The position numbers and the translations under genes are program-made. A stretch of DNA of 17,728 bases from Cyanobacteria bacterium UBA7694 (lineage in GTDB: Bacteria > Cyanobacteriota > Sericytochromatia > UBA7694). The stretch is from positions 10,827 to 28,554 of the forward strand of contig DLGM01000312.1 in NCBI GenBank assembly GCA_002482705.1. The letters run 5' to 3'. Position 1 is the stretch's first letter; every line of letters starts with the position of its first letter. Shown piece by piece: positions 1-7,115 of this stretch. The notes beneath the pieces were generated by a model. That model had not been told where the DNA came from. It did not search any database and saw only the letters and a list, made by a program, of their open reading frames with translations.

Positions 1-507
1 CAAATGGGCTTGGTGGGCAGTCTGGTTGCAGGGGGGGTTGCCGCTGGTTTTACCCATACCCAAACAGCCAATGCCCTGCGCTCCTTTAAATTTGATGGTT
101 TTGCCGCTGGCATGAAAAATCTCGGTATGGCTGGCTTAAAAGCCGGTGCTATCGGTGCCGCTGTAACTGGCGTATTTTCCGGTGTACGCAACTTTGCTGC
201 CGCTAATCGCGGTGAAATGACCAAAGCCGACGCCGGAGGCCAAACCGCGGCTGACACCGTGGGTGGTTTATTAGCAGGTACAGGTGCAGGCCTAGCTGGT
301 GGTATTGCCAGCATGGCCTTAGGTAAATTTGGTCTCGTAGGTACCATTGGTGCTGTGGCTGTAGGTGCCTTGGGTGCCGTCGGAGTAAATAAGCTCTATG
401 AATCCAGCGGCGTCAGAGATGGTATTGCCAGCAGCATGCGCAAAGCATTCGGAGGCTCTGACCCAGTCCCTCAAACGGCAGCTTACGCCCCCTATTACGG
501 TTATTAA
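1..507 (+). CDS. Glycine-rich putative membrane protein, paralogue 1 of 3 (5' end probably missing)
   Basis: I do not recognise a named family. The frame is open from the window edge. An ATG at 4 exists, but nothing upstream is visible and the two paralogues downstream have longer N-termini, so this is probably the C-terminal 167 or so residues of a larger protein. It is very rich in Gly and Ala with GxxxG spacing, in two or three hydrophobic stretches around residues 1-17, 40-60 and 85-125, typical of glycine-zipper membrane segments. A core shared with the next two genes runs from the GMKNLGMAGLK stretch through AADTVGG to the GTIGAVAVGALGAVG stretch. The tail is polar and ends in Pro/Tyr-rich residues. 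It lies 47 bases before paralogue 2 with no terminator between, so the two are probably co-transcribed. Function unknown; membrane insertion or pore-like packing is inference from composition. Confidence 0.6.
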   Translation, partial: QMGLVGSLVAGGVAAGFTHTQTANALRSFKFDGFAAGMKNLGMAGLKAGAIGAAVTGVFSGVRNFAAANRGEMTKADAGGQTAADTVGGLLAGTGAGLAGGIASMALGKFGLVGTIGAVAVGALGAVGVNKLYESSGVRDGIASSMRKAFGGSDPVPQTAAYAPYYGY

Positions 508-554
508 GTTATAAGTGTTGAAGTAAAAGAGAAAAGAAGAAGAGGAATTTACTT

Positions 555-1148
555 ATGAGCCTGACTCCCGTTGGAACCCCCTACACCCCTTATCCCACCA
601 ACCCCACTGGCGGCGTAACGCCGAGCACCACCTATAATCCTTATAGTGGCACCCCTGTATCCAGCGATACCGGCACGGGTAGCGGCTTCAGCACTGACTT
701 TGCCTCCATTTCCTCGATGGTTGCCCATGGGGCCGGTGGTGGTTTCTCCAGCTACAAACTGGGTGCCCAAATGGGTCAAAACATGAAAGGCATGTTTGGC
801 AATGGCTTTAAAGGCTTCATCGGTGGTGCCAAAAACGTCGCCATCACTGGCGTCAAAGGTGCGGGTCTGTCCGCATTGGTCAGCGCAGGTGTCTCCGCCA
901 TTTCCAATGGTGTGGGTGTTGCAACCGGTAAAGTAGACGGCAGCAAAGCTGTCAGCAACGTCATTGGTGACACCATCGGCGGCGCTGTGGGTGGTCTGGG
1001 TGCCGTTACCTTGGGTGGTTTAGGCAACCTGGCTCTGGGCGCTTTCGGCGTCGCAGGTCTGCCCCTCACGATCGCGACCGTCGGCCTGGGTGCTGTCGGT
1101 GGCGTACTTGCAGGCAAAATGACCAAAGGCCTGACCGACTCTTTCTAG
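555..1148 (+). CDS. Glycine-rich putative membrane protein, paralogue 2 of 3
   Basis: This is a 197-residue protein of unknown function. The start is an ATG preceded by AGAGGA (541-546) at 8 bases. Residues 1-45 are Pro/Thr/Ser/Gly-rich and look disordered (MSLTPVGTPYTPYPTNPTGG). From about residue 55 the protein is almost entirely small residues, with hydrophobic segments near 95-125 and 135-185. The core matches both neighbours: GAKNVAITGVKGAGLSA, then GK-G-KAVSNVIGDTIGG, then GLPLTIATVGLGAVGG. The conserved DT-(V/I)-GG motif, with a basic GK upstream, is the best family marker. There is no signal peptide. It is followed by a strong intrinsic terminator, so it is the last gene of its transcript. 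It could be a membrane-active, secreted or structural protein; the sequence does not decide. Confidence 0.75.
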   Translation: MSLTPVGTPYTPYPTNPTGGVTPSTTYNPYSGTPVSSDTGTGSGFSTDFASISSMVAHGAGGGFSSYKLGAQMGQNMKGMFGNGFKGFIGGAKNVAITGVKGAGLSALVSAGVSAISNGVGVATGKVDGSKAVSNVIGDTIGGAVGGLGAVTLGGLGNLALGAFGVAGLPLTIATVGLGAVGGVLAGKMTKGLTDSF

Positions 1149-1205
1149 AATACTTTTATTTAAAAATATTGACTTAAACCTCGTAATATCATCATTACTC
1201 CCTCA

Positions 1206-1244
1206 GTTTGGGGTTTCCTTGGAAGCCTCAAACTTTTTTCTTTT
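1206..1244 (+). terminator. Intrinsic terminator after paralogue 2
   Basis: A 13-bp stem, GTTTGGGGTTTCC (1206-1218) against GGAAGCCTCAAAC (1221-1233), pairs along its whole length with two G-T wobbles. It is followed directly by six T, a C and four more T. It closes the transcript of the first two glycine-rich genes. Confidence 0.85.
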
Positions 1245-1270
1245 GTATGATATTTACCTTTTCTTAACCA

Positions 1271-1279
1271 TGATATAAG
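1271..1279 (+). promoter_or_regulatory. Candidate extended -10 promoter for paralogue 3
   Basis: TGATATAAG fits the TGn-TATAAT extended -10 pattern with one mismatch in the hexamer. It lies in the AT-rich gap between the terminator and the third paralogue, about 60 bases before its start. I see no good -35 box, so confidence is limited; a separate promoter is expected because a strong terminator precedes it. Confidence 0.35.
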
Positions 1280-1339
1280 CAAGTAATTAACTTATAAACC
1301 CGATAATCTGAGTAAGCTCTATTGCCAAGGAGGCCGAAG

Positions 1340-2131
1340 GTGCAAGTTAACAGTCCAACGACAAGCTTTTCGTCTGTCAGTCTTCAGTTGCAAAGCAGCA
1401 CCACCCCGAACAAACGCCCGGCCACCCCAAATGTATCTCGTGAAGATATTGAGTGGGCCCAAAAACTCGACAAAAAGATGGAGCTCGGATGGGTTCCCTC
1501 GACCGAGGATCAACAGCGTTACAACCATATTGTTGCCAGCCTGAAAAGCATCCGGGACGACGGCGGTTATGTCTACCAAGATACAACCTCTTTTAGTAAT
1601 AACCCGCGCGGTATTGCTGCCATCGGCAGCTTGACCGGGAAAATTCTCTCCGGAGGCTATATTGGTTATCGCTACAGTGGGGATGTGGCAGCGATCAGTC
1701 GCCAAACCTATGAATCCGTCAAGTCAGGGCTGACCTCCGGTAATATTACAGACTCCCTCAAAGATCTTGCCAAAGGTGCCAAAGGGGTTGGCATTATCTC
1801 ACTCAAAGCAGCGGGCATTTCCGCAGGGCTTTCTGCCAGTATTTCAACCGCCTCAAATATTGCTGAAGTTCTGTCGGGACGCCAAACGGGCAAAGAAGCG
1901 GTCGGTAACGTCGCCGCCGACACTGTCGGCGGAATTTTATCCGGCGTCGGAGCAACCGTCTTTTCAGGGGTCTCCACTTTGGGGATGTCCCTCGCCGGGG
2001 CTGTCGGTTTACCCATTACCATTGCTGGCGTAGCTGGCGGGGTGGTTGGCTCTGTACTCCTTGACAAGGCCTACAAAGGTTCTGGTTTATTTACGGCCCT
2101 TAAGAACCGTACGGTACGCCTCTTAGATTAG
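1340..2131 (+). CDS. Glycine-rich putative membrane protein, paralogue 3 of 3, with extra N-terminal region
   Basis: This protein has 263 residues from the GTG at 1340. I chose that start because AAGGAGG (1327-1333) sits 6 bases before it; a TTG at 1322 in the same frame would put this ribosome binding site inside the gene. Residues 1-90 are polar, with a charged stretch (REDIEWAQKLDKKMELGW) and no counterpart in the two upstream paralogues. From about residue 130 the shared core appears: GAKGVGIISLKAAGIS, then GR-TGKEAVGNVAADTVGG, then GLPITIAGVAGGVVGS, and a basic tail. Ala/Gly/Ser spacing suggests two to three packed hydrophobic helices without a signal peptide. It has its own apparent promoter and a downstream terminator shared with dacB. 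Function unknown. The charged N-terminus could be a partner-binding or targeting domain; that is inference. Confidence 0.75.
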   Translation: MQVNSPTTSFSSVSLQLQSSTTPNKRPATPNVSREDIEWAQKLDKKMELGWVPSTEDQQRYNHIVASLKSIRDDGGYVYQDTTSFSNNPRGIAAIGSLTGKILSGGYIGYRYSGDVAAISRQTYESVKSGLTSGNITDSLKDLAKGAKGVGIISLKAAGISAGLSASISTASNIAEVLSGRQTGKEAVGNVAADTVGGILSGVGATVFSGVSTLGMSLAGAVGLPITIAGVAGGVVGSVLLDKAYKGSGLFTALKNRTVRLLD

Positions 2132-2147
2132 TCGCTTATCGCTCACT

Positions 2148-2176
2148 AAAAAGCCTCCCACTAAGGGAGGCTTTTT
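2148..2176. terminator. Bidirectional intrinsic terminator between paralogue 3 and dacB
   Basis: A perfect stem GCCTCCC / GGGAGGC (2153-2159 with 2165-2171) and a 5-base loop are flanked by five A on the left and five T on the right. It therefore works on both strands, ending paralogue 3 (+) and dacB (-). Confidence 0.9.
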
Positions 2177-2190
2177 AAATGATTAAAGCC

Positions 2191-3630
2191 CTAGCGATAG
2201 GTCACCAACTCCGTACATAAACGATCTTGTAGCGTGCGTGCAATCGCAAAATTTTGATAGTGATTCATGAGCATGGAAAACACCATCACTTCGCCTTGGT
2301 CCGTATAGACATATCCCGATAAAGAAGAAACGCCGTTAATGAAGCCCGTTTTTGCGCGAATACGGCGCTTTAAACCGGGTGCATTCAAACGTGTACGCAG
2401 CGTGCCGTCCACCCCCGACACCGCCAACGAGGAGACAAAATCAACGCTGACATCATACCGTTTGTGCATATACGCCAAGACCTGGGTTAAAAGTTCGGGC
2501 GTGAGGCGGTTCAAGGGTGAAAGGCCGGAGCCATCGGCAATGACCAGACCCGGCGCACGGTAGCCCACCTCTTTTTCCAAGAAACGCTCACGAATCACTT
2601 TGGCCCCTTTTTCAGCCGTTCCGGGTGCGCCTTCAAAGGTTGCCCCCATGAATTTGAGTAAATTCTCAGCAATCAGGTTCACACTGTGTTTATTCAGTTC
2701 GGCCACAATCTCATTCAGGGGGCGGGACTGAGTCTCTGCCAACAGGGCCGTTCCCGCCGGGAGCTGCCCCTGAACCACGCGCCCTTGCACTTGAATCCCA
2801 GCGTTCTGAAGCATACGTTTAAAGGCGTGCCCAGCATACAGCGCGGGATAATCGAGGTTGATCGTTTCTGCCTGTGGGCGAACACGGGCTGAGACTTGTC
2901 CTGTCACCACGACGCGATTTTTTCCGCCATCCGTAAGCGTTCGGACAATTTTTAAGGAGGTCCGCCCTTGGGTGGTGACCGTTTGATTCACCACTTCAAA
3001 AAAGTCGTTAGCTGGCTGTAGCTCAACCTGACCAGGACGCCCCGGAGCGGTCGGGCGCACCCATACTTTCACCGTATTCAGATTGAGGGAAAGCGCGCTA
3101 ATTTTGGCACTGTAAGCGGCTGAACCATACGTTTTTTTCCAACCAGCCCCCTCCAGTTGCTGATCAAAGAATGAATCGTCAACAATGACATTCCCCTTCA
3201 CCTGACGAATTCCGAGATACTTCAGCTCCTCAGCCAAGGTATTCAAGCGCTCATCATTGAGTTCAGGATCACCAAAGCCTTTGAGATAGACATCTCCATT
3301 GATCACTTCTTGACGGGCAGCCTTGGCATATACAGCCGTACGGAAACGAAATTCGGGTTTCAACAGCGTTAAGGCAGCCGCAGAAGTTAACACTTTCATG
3401 TTTGAAGCCGGAATCAGAGCCGTAGACTTATGGTAATCCACGAGGGTTTGTCCGGTTTTGAGTGACAGCACATGCACGCCTGTATGGGGAGCCGAAAGAC
3501 CGGGGTGCTGAAACATCTGCGTTAAGCTAGATGCACTGGCCGTCGCAGCTACCGCCAGCGGGCTTAAAATCAGAGACAAAAACATCACCGAGAGGCAAAA
3601 AGGGGCGCCCAACTTAAAGAAATGTAACAC
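2191..3630 (-). CDS. dacB: D-alanyl-D-alanine carboxypeptidase/endopeptidase, PBP4 type (peptidase S13)
   Basis: This is a low-molecular-weight penicillin-binding protein that trims the terminal D-Ala of peptidoglycan stem peptides and can cut cross-links in the periplasm. The three signature motifs of the serine acyl-enzyme fold are all present: SxxK as S76-N-M-K79, SxN as S316-V-N318 and KTG as K427-T-G429. DGSGLS (366-371) is also typical of the S13 family. The insertion between the first two motifs (about 100-300) is the extra domain expected of PBP4. Residues 1-33 form a Sec signal peptide ending near AVAATASAS. Length is 479 residues, normal for the family. Translation starts at GTG (3628-3630), with GGAGG four bases upstream. 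It is transcribed alone, divergent from the flagellar operon and convergent with paralogue 3. Confidence 0.93.
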   Translation of the reverse strand: MLHFFKLGAPFCLSVMFLSLILSPLAVAATASASSLTQMFQHPGLSAPHTGVHVLSLKTGQTLVDYHKSTALIPASNMKVLTSAAALTLLKPEFRFRTAVYAKAARQEVINGDVYLKGFGDPELNDERLNTLAEELKYLGIRQVKGNVIVDDSFFDQQLEGAGWKKTYGSAAYSAKISALSLNLNTVKVWVRPTAPGRPGQVELQPANDFFEVVNQTVTTQGRTSLKIVRTLTDGGKNRVVVTGQVSARVRPQAETINLDYPALYAGHAFKRMLQNAGIQVQGRVVQGQLPAGTALLAETQSRPLNEIVAELNKHSVNLIAENLLKFMGATFEGAPGTAEKGAKVIRERFLEKEVGYRAPGLVIADGSGLSPLNRLTPELLTQVLAYMHKRYDVSVDFVSSLAVSGVDGTLRTRLNAPGLKRRIRAKTGFINGVSSLSGYVYTDQGEVMVFSMLMNHYQNFAIARTLQDRLCTELVTYR

Positions 3631-3662
3631 GTTTCCTCCGAACCCTTGATTCGCTTGCTAAA

Positions 3663-3668
3663 ATTATA
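3663..3668 (-). promoter_or_regulatory. Candidate -10 box for dacB
   Basis: On the minus strand this reads TATAAT, a perfect -10 consensus, about 33 bases before the dacB GTG. I find no convincing -35 hexamer at 16-18 bases; the position is occupied by CGACGTCG (3685-3692), next to the GAAC-N4-GTTC dyad. Confidence 0.45.
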
Positions 3669-3690
3669 GTCTGATATTTCACTGCGACGT

Positions 3691-3704
3691 CGAACAAATG
3701 TTCA
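3691..3704. promoter_or_regulatory. GAAC-N4-GTTC dyad, resembles a Gram-positive-type LexA (SOS) box
   Basis: CGAACAAATGTTC is a near-perfect dyad matching the Bacillus-type LexA/DinR consensus CGAACRNRYGTTYC in its first 13 positions. It lies between the dacB -10 and the promoter of the flagellar operon, where a repressor could affect either. About 0.3 such sites are expected by chance in a window this long, so this is a lead only. Confidence 0.3.
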
Positions 3705-3726
3705 AAAAGCTTTCAAAAAGCTACCG

Positions 3727-3755
3727 TTGTGTAACCCGCCATCATGTCGTATGAT
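3727..3755 (+). promoter_or_regulatory. Candidate promoter of the flagellar operon
   Basis: TTGTGT (3727-3732), a 17-base spacer and TATGAT (3750-3755) form a sigma-70-type promoter about 40 bases before the fliM start. The -10 matches consensus in five of six positions and the -35 in its first three. No sigma-28-like site is evident here. Confidence 0.55.
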
Positions 3756-3796
3756 GTAGTGACGAGTTTCTGTGTGCAAAATGAGGTAATATCTCC

Positions 3797-4693
3797 TTGG
3801 CTAAAGACAACCCACTCCACTCGCTTCGCTTCGTAAAGACGCGTCCGCTAACCGATGATGACTTAAAATCGCTCTACTATATACATGATAAGGTAGCGCA
3901 AACCCTAACGGAAATACTATCCGCTGAACCCACTTCCGCCGCCACTTGGCAGGTGATCAGCATTGAAAAGTTGCCCTTCCAGTCCGTGATCCGTAAATAT
4001 CCGCGGGATTCCGTTTGGTCTCTGCTCGGTTTTGGCGAGTCATTGGTAGGTGGCGTAGCTCTTGTAATCGAAAAAGATTCGGTTATTTCAATGGTTCGTC
4101 AAGCCGGAACCGATATTTCTCCCGATGCGGAAAACGAGATCACCGAATTTGAACTCGGCCAAATCGACAACCGCATTCAACAGTTTTCTGAAGCCTTTTC
4201 CACAGTCTGGGGGGAACACCACCCTCTGAGCTTACAATTGGCAACCTTCCCCAATACCCCCACCATTGACGAGTTTCGCAACCTGCTGATGGGGATTAAC
4301 ACCGACACCCCTTCAATCTTGATTACCTTCCAGGTAACCATGATTGCGCGTGATGTACAGCGTGCGGCGCTGGTATTCCCGCAACCTTACCTCGCTCCCC
4401 TCTACCACGCGCTCCAAAACGTGTTAGAAGGCATGGTCAGTGAAGGGGATTTTGAACAAGTCCAGGATCGCATCTCGATGGTCGATGACATTACGACCCC
4501 CGTGGTCGTCGAACTGGGCAAAACCCGCATGAGCTTCGCGGATATTCAAACCATGGAGTTCAATGACTTTATCGTGCTTGAACAAACTATTGATCGTCCT
4601 TTAACGGTCAAGGTTGGCAAGCACACGGTGCTCAAAGGGCGTCCCGGCACCACATCTGACGGCCGGCACCTCGCGGTGCAAATCGTAGAATAG
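3797..4693 (+). CDS. fliM: Flagellar motor switch protein FliM, lacking the N-terminal CheY-binding peptide
   Basis: FliM forms the middle of the C-ring at the cytoplasmic face of the flagellar base and couples torque direction to signalling. The opening stretch to residue 45 (RFVKTRPLTDDDLKSLYYIH) matches the start of the FliM middle domain. Residues about 50-225 fit the CheC-like middle domain. Residues about 231-298 form a SpoA (FliMN_C) domain with the VVVELGKTRMS core. At 298 residues it is shorter than typical FliM (about 330) because it lacks the leading EIDALL-type CheY-P-binding peptide. The start is TTG at 3797, with GAGGT (3783-3787) upstream. An in-frame TGA at 3782-3784 rules out a longer N-terminus. 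It is the first gene of the operon, 34 bases before the next. Weak alternative: a FliY/FliN-like protein. Confidence 0.85.
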   Translation: MAKDNPLHSLRFVKTRPLTDDDLKSLYYIHDKVAQTLTEILSAEPTSAATWQVISIEKLPFQSVIRKYPRDSVWSLLGFGESLVGGVALVIEKDSVISMVRQAGTDISPDAENEITEFELGQIDNRIQQFSEAFSTVWGEHHPLSLQLATFPNTPTIDEFRNLLMGINTDTPSILITFQVTMIARDVQRAALVFPQPYLAPLYHALQNVLEGMVSEGDFEQVQDRISMVDDITTPVVVELGKTRMSFADIQTMEFNDFIVLEQTIDRPLTVKVGKHTVLKGRPGTTSDGRHLAVQIVE

Positions 4694-4727
4694 CAACTAA
4701 CCGGTGAAGCGAGTACAGCGTTGACCT

Positions 4728-6671
4728 ATGTATATGAACGACCCCTTTCTAGATGACCTGTTGAGAAAGCCACTCCTAATGGCCTCTCTGGATGATGAGG
4801 ACGACGAGGAAGAGGAAGAAGAGGATCTCTTTAGCGACGATCTGCTTCAGTCGGTTATTGCAGACAGAGAAGCGGAACAAGAAGAAGCTGAAGCCTTTGC
4901 AGCCTCCCTGCGCGGTGACCAAAGCCCTCAGGAAGAAGCCCCTGTTGAAGAGGCGATTCCTCAACCGCCCCAAAAGTTATTTACGCGTCCTGGTATTCGT
5001 CGTAACCCCATTGGTTACATGATCTTTACGCTTTCTGGCCTGATTCCCTTGGTTATGCTGATTATTTTAATGGCTGCCCAAAAAGGTCTGAGCGGTTTTA
5101 TGAGCGTGTTTTTGGTGCTCTTTTTGGTCGGGTTAGGGATTTCTTTTTACAACGTAATATACAATCTCAAACACGGCTATGAATTCACTGTTAGTTTTAA
5201 TCTGCGCAGCTTTTTCCGCTTTTGGCCAGAGGTCGCTGTGATTGGGGCTGTCCTCATTGGCATCTCCTTCTGGAACTTAGCTGGATTAACCAAAGGGCGT
5301 CCCTTAACTTTAAGTGGTAACCCGATTCAACAAACCCAAACGCACCAGACCAGCAACATGATGCTGGATGGCACTGAAAATGAAGAGCAGGCGTCCGCTT
5401 TCCAAGTGGCTCAGAACAAGTCACAACCGGGTAAGCGCGTCACCCCTGCTGGCGGTGCTGTCGGGATTGTCGGAGCCCAAGATGTACCCGGTGAAAAATA
5501 CAACCGTCTGTTTGAAGAGCCCGTGGCTGGCGGTGGTGCAGGTTATATTGGTTCCCGCAATGTACCTGAAAACATGCTCCCTAAAACAACGGGTACAGCC
5601 AAGGACATGCTCTCTGGTAATCCCGTTGTTGATCAGTTCTTCTTTGGGGGCGCTCTCTGTGCCGCTTTTGGTTATGCTCTCATCCTGGCCATCGCAGGAG
5701 GGCTCTTTGGGGCACTGCGTCCTTTCGAAACACCTTTCTCACAAAAATATGTCGAGATTATTAATATCGAAACGGGCGAAGTGACCGCAGACAAACAGCC
5801 CATTGCACCGATCATGAAGCCCCTTAACATCGCTGCGCGCATCCTGATCGGATTCACCTATGGTGGAACCCTGGGCTTCTTGCTCGGCGTTGCGATTGTC
5901 CTGCCCCTGTTGATGCTCTTTGGCAACCAAATGAACAACCCCAATGTGGCTCCGCTGTTGAGCAGCTTGGGTGTAGTGAACATTCCCGATTTGGCATTCA
6001 CCAACGCCATTACCTTAGCGGGTCTCCTGGTTCCGCTGATCATTGGCCTGGTAGCTAAAATGTCTCCCGCAGGGATGTCGATCAGCGAAGAGTTAATGCG
6101 CTCGCACTACGAAATCCGTCCTACGGGCCGCTTTGTGTCGGCAGATGCCACAGTGGGTGCCGGTGGTTCAATCCCTGAACCTGCGATTATCCGCTTTGGC
6201 CCTGACGTCTCAGATGATGAGCTGGACACCACCCATTTGGTCGAAGAGCTTGCCATGGATGAAGACAACCTCACAACTGAAATCGTGGACGAATTTGGCC
6301 GCGAGTTAGAACAAGTCTTTGGCATTGATACACGGGAGCTGATGGGACGTCAGACCCAGCGTCAAACCGTTGACAAACGGCGGTTGGCCGAAGCACTGGA
6401 CGAATCCTTTGGCGAATTGGGCAATGTCCCTGTAGAAATCAGCGCCGAACTGGGCAAGGCTACCATTCCCGTTACGGATTGGTTAAACTTGCAAGAGGGG
6501 ACCCTGATTCTCTTAGATAAGCCCGCCACTGAAGAAATTGATATTCTGTTCAATGGGGTGAGCAAAGGCAAAGGAAAACTGATTGTGGTAGACAATGCCC
6601 TGTCAGTCAAGGTTTCTCATACCAATATTCATAGCGGCAATGGCCATCAAGCCCATGGGCTGCTGATTTAA
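4728..6671 (+). CDS. Multi-pass membrane protein with C-terminal SpoA (FliN-like) domain; novel fusion
   Basis: This 647-residue protein has an architecture I do not recognise. Residues 20-65 are extremely acidic (DDEDDEEEEEED). About six hydrophobic segments follow, near 95-117, 121-145, 166-187, 304-329, 369-398 and 425-443. Between segments three and four lies a hydrophilic loop (190-300) with two imperfect copies of a GAVGIVGAQDVPGE / GAGYIGSRNVPEN motif. Residues 455-565 are acidic and soluble, and about 566-631 form a SpoA domain (VPVEISAELGKATIPV), clearly related to FliN and to the FliM C-terminus. SpoA domains normally sit in the cytoplasmic C-ring, so this would be a C-ring-type module tethered to the inner membrane. 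The ATG at 4728 has no strong ribosome binding site; an ATG at 4734 is equally possible. It lies between fliM and fliN. Confidence 0.85.
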   Translation: MYMNDPFLDDLLRKPLLMASLDDEDDEEEEEEDLFSDDLLQSVIADREAEQEEAEAFAASLRGDQSPQEEAPVEEAIPQPPQKLFTRPGIRRNPIGYMIFTLSGLIPLVMLIILMAAQKGLSGFMSVFLVLFLVGLGISFYNVIYNLKHGYEFTVSFNLRSFFRFWPEVAVIGAVLIGISFWNLAGLTKGRPLTLSGNPIQQTQTHQTSNMMLDGTENEEQASAFQVAQNKSQPGKRVTPAGGAVGIVGAQDVPGEKYNRLFEEPVAGGGAGYIGSRNVPENMLPKTTGTAKDMLSGNPVVDQFFFGGALCAAFGYALILAIAGGLFGALRPFETPFSQKYVEIINIETGEVTADKQPIAPIMKPLNIAARILIGFTYGGTLGFLLGVAIVLPLLMLFGNQMNNPNVAPLLSSLGVVNIPDLAFTNAITLAGLLVPLIIGLVAKMSPAGMSISEELMRSHYEIRPTGRFVSADATVGAGGSIPEPAIIRFGPDVSDDELDTTHLVEELAMDEDNLTTEIVDEFGRELEQVFGIDTRELMGRQTQRQTVDKRRLAEALDESFGELGNVPVEISAELGKATIPVTDWLNLQEGTLILLDKPATEEIDILFNGVSKGKGKLIVVDNALSVKVSHTNIHSGNGHQAHGLLI

Positions 6672-6703
6672 TCTCGGAGAAGGATTTTTAGAGGAGGCTA
6701 CTT

Positions 6704-7108
6704 GTGGCGGATACACAAGCCCAAAAGATGAAACCCACCCGGAAAATGACCGTAAGCCCGGTTAAATTTGCACCCTTGGTGCGCGATTTACCCACTTCAG
6801 CGGTGACCGGAGTACTGGGCAACCTAGAATTGGTTAAAGACGTTAAAATGGACGTCACCGTTGAGTTGGGTCGTTCCCAACTGCCCCTCAAAGAGGTGCT
6901 TCAATTGGGAGACGAGTCGATCATTAAACTCGACCGCTTAGCGGGTGAGCCCGTTGACCTGCTGGTCAATGGCCGCATGATTGCCCAAGGAGAAGTCGTC
7001 GTGATTGGCAACAATTTCGGCGTCAAAATCACCCAAGTCAATAAACCCAAAGCCATCGAAGGTGCCCAAGGCGGTGACAGTGATGGTTACGAGGATGCTG
7101 GTTATTAA
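6704..7108 (+). CDS. fliN: Flagellar motor switch protein FliN
   Basis: FliN forms the lower rim of the C-ring and docks export substrates and chaperones via FliH. It has 134 residues, normal for the family. Residues about 45-112 are a complete SpoA domain with the MDVTVELGRSQLPLKEVL core and the GVKIT end. Residues 15-35 resemble the usual short N-terminal linker (SPVKFAPL), and the tail after 113 is Gly/Asp-rich. The start is GTG at 6704, supported by GAGGAGG (6691-6697) six bases upstream. It is 32 bases after the membrane-SpoA gene and 7 bases before fliO, so it is co-transcribed and probably translationally coupled with fliO. It has no membrane segment, unlike its upstream neighbour. Confidence 0.93.
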   Translation: MADTQAQKMKPTRKMTVSPVKFAPLVRDLPTSAVTGVLGNLELVKDVKMDVTVELGRSQLPLKEVLQLGDESIIKLDRLAGEPVDLLVNGRMIAQGEVVVIGNNFGVKITQVNKPKAIEGAQGGDSDGYEDAGY

Positions 7109-7115
7109 ATACTAG

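Noticed and set aside
1319..1705. Open minus-strand frames of 70-130 codons opposite the glycine-rich genes (also 776-1126 and 1708-2067)
   Set aside because: They mirror GC-rich codons of clear plus-strand genes, lack ribosome binding sites and have Pro/Thr-rich low-complexity products with no family resemblance.
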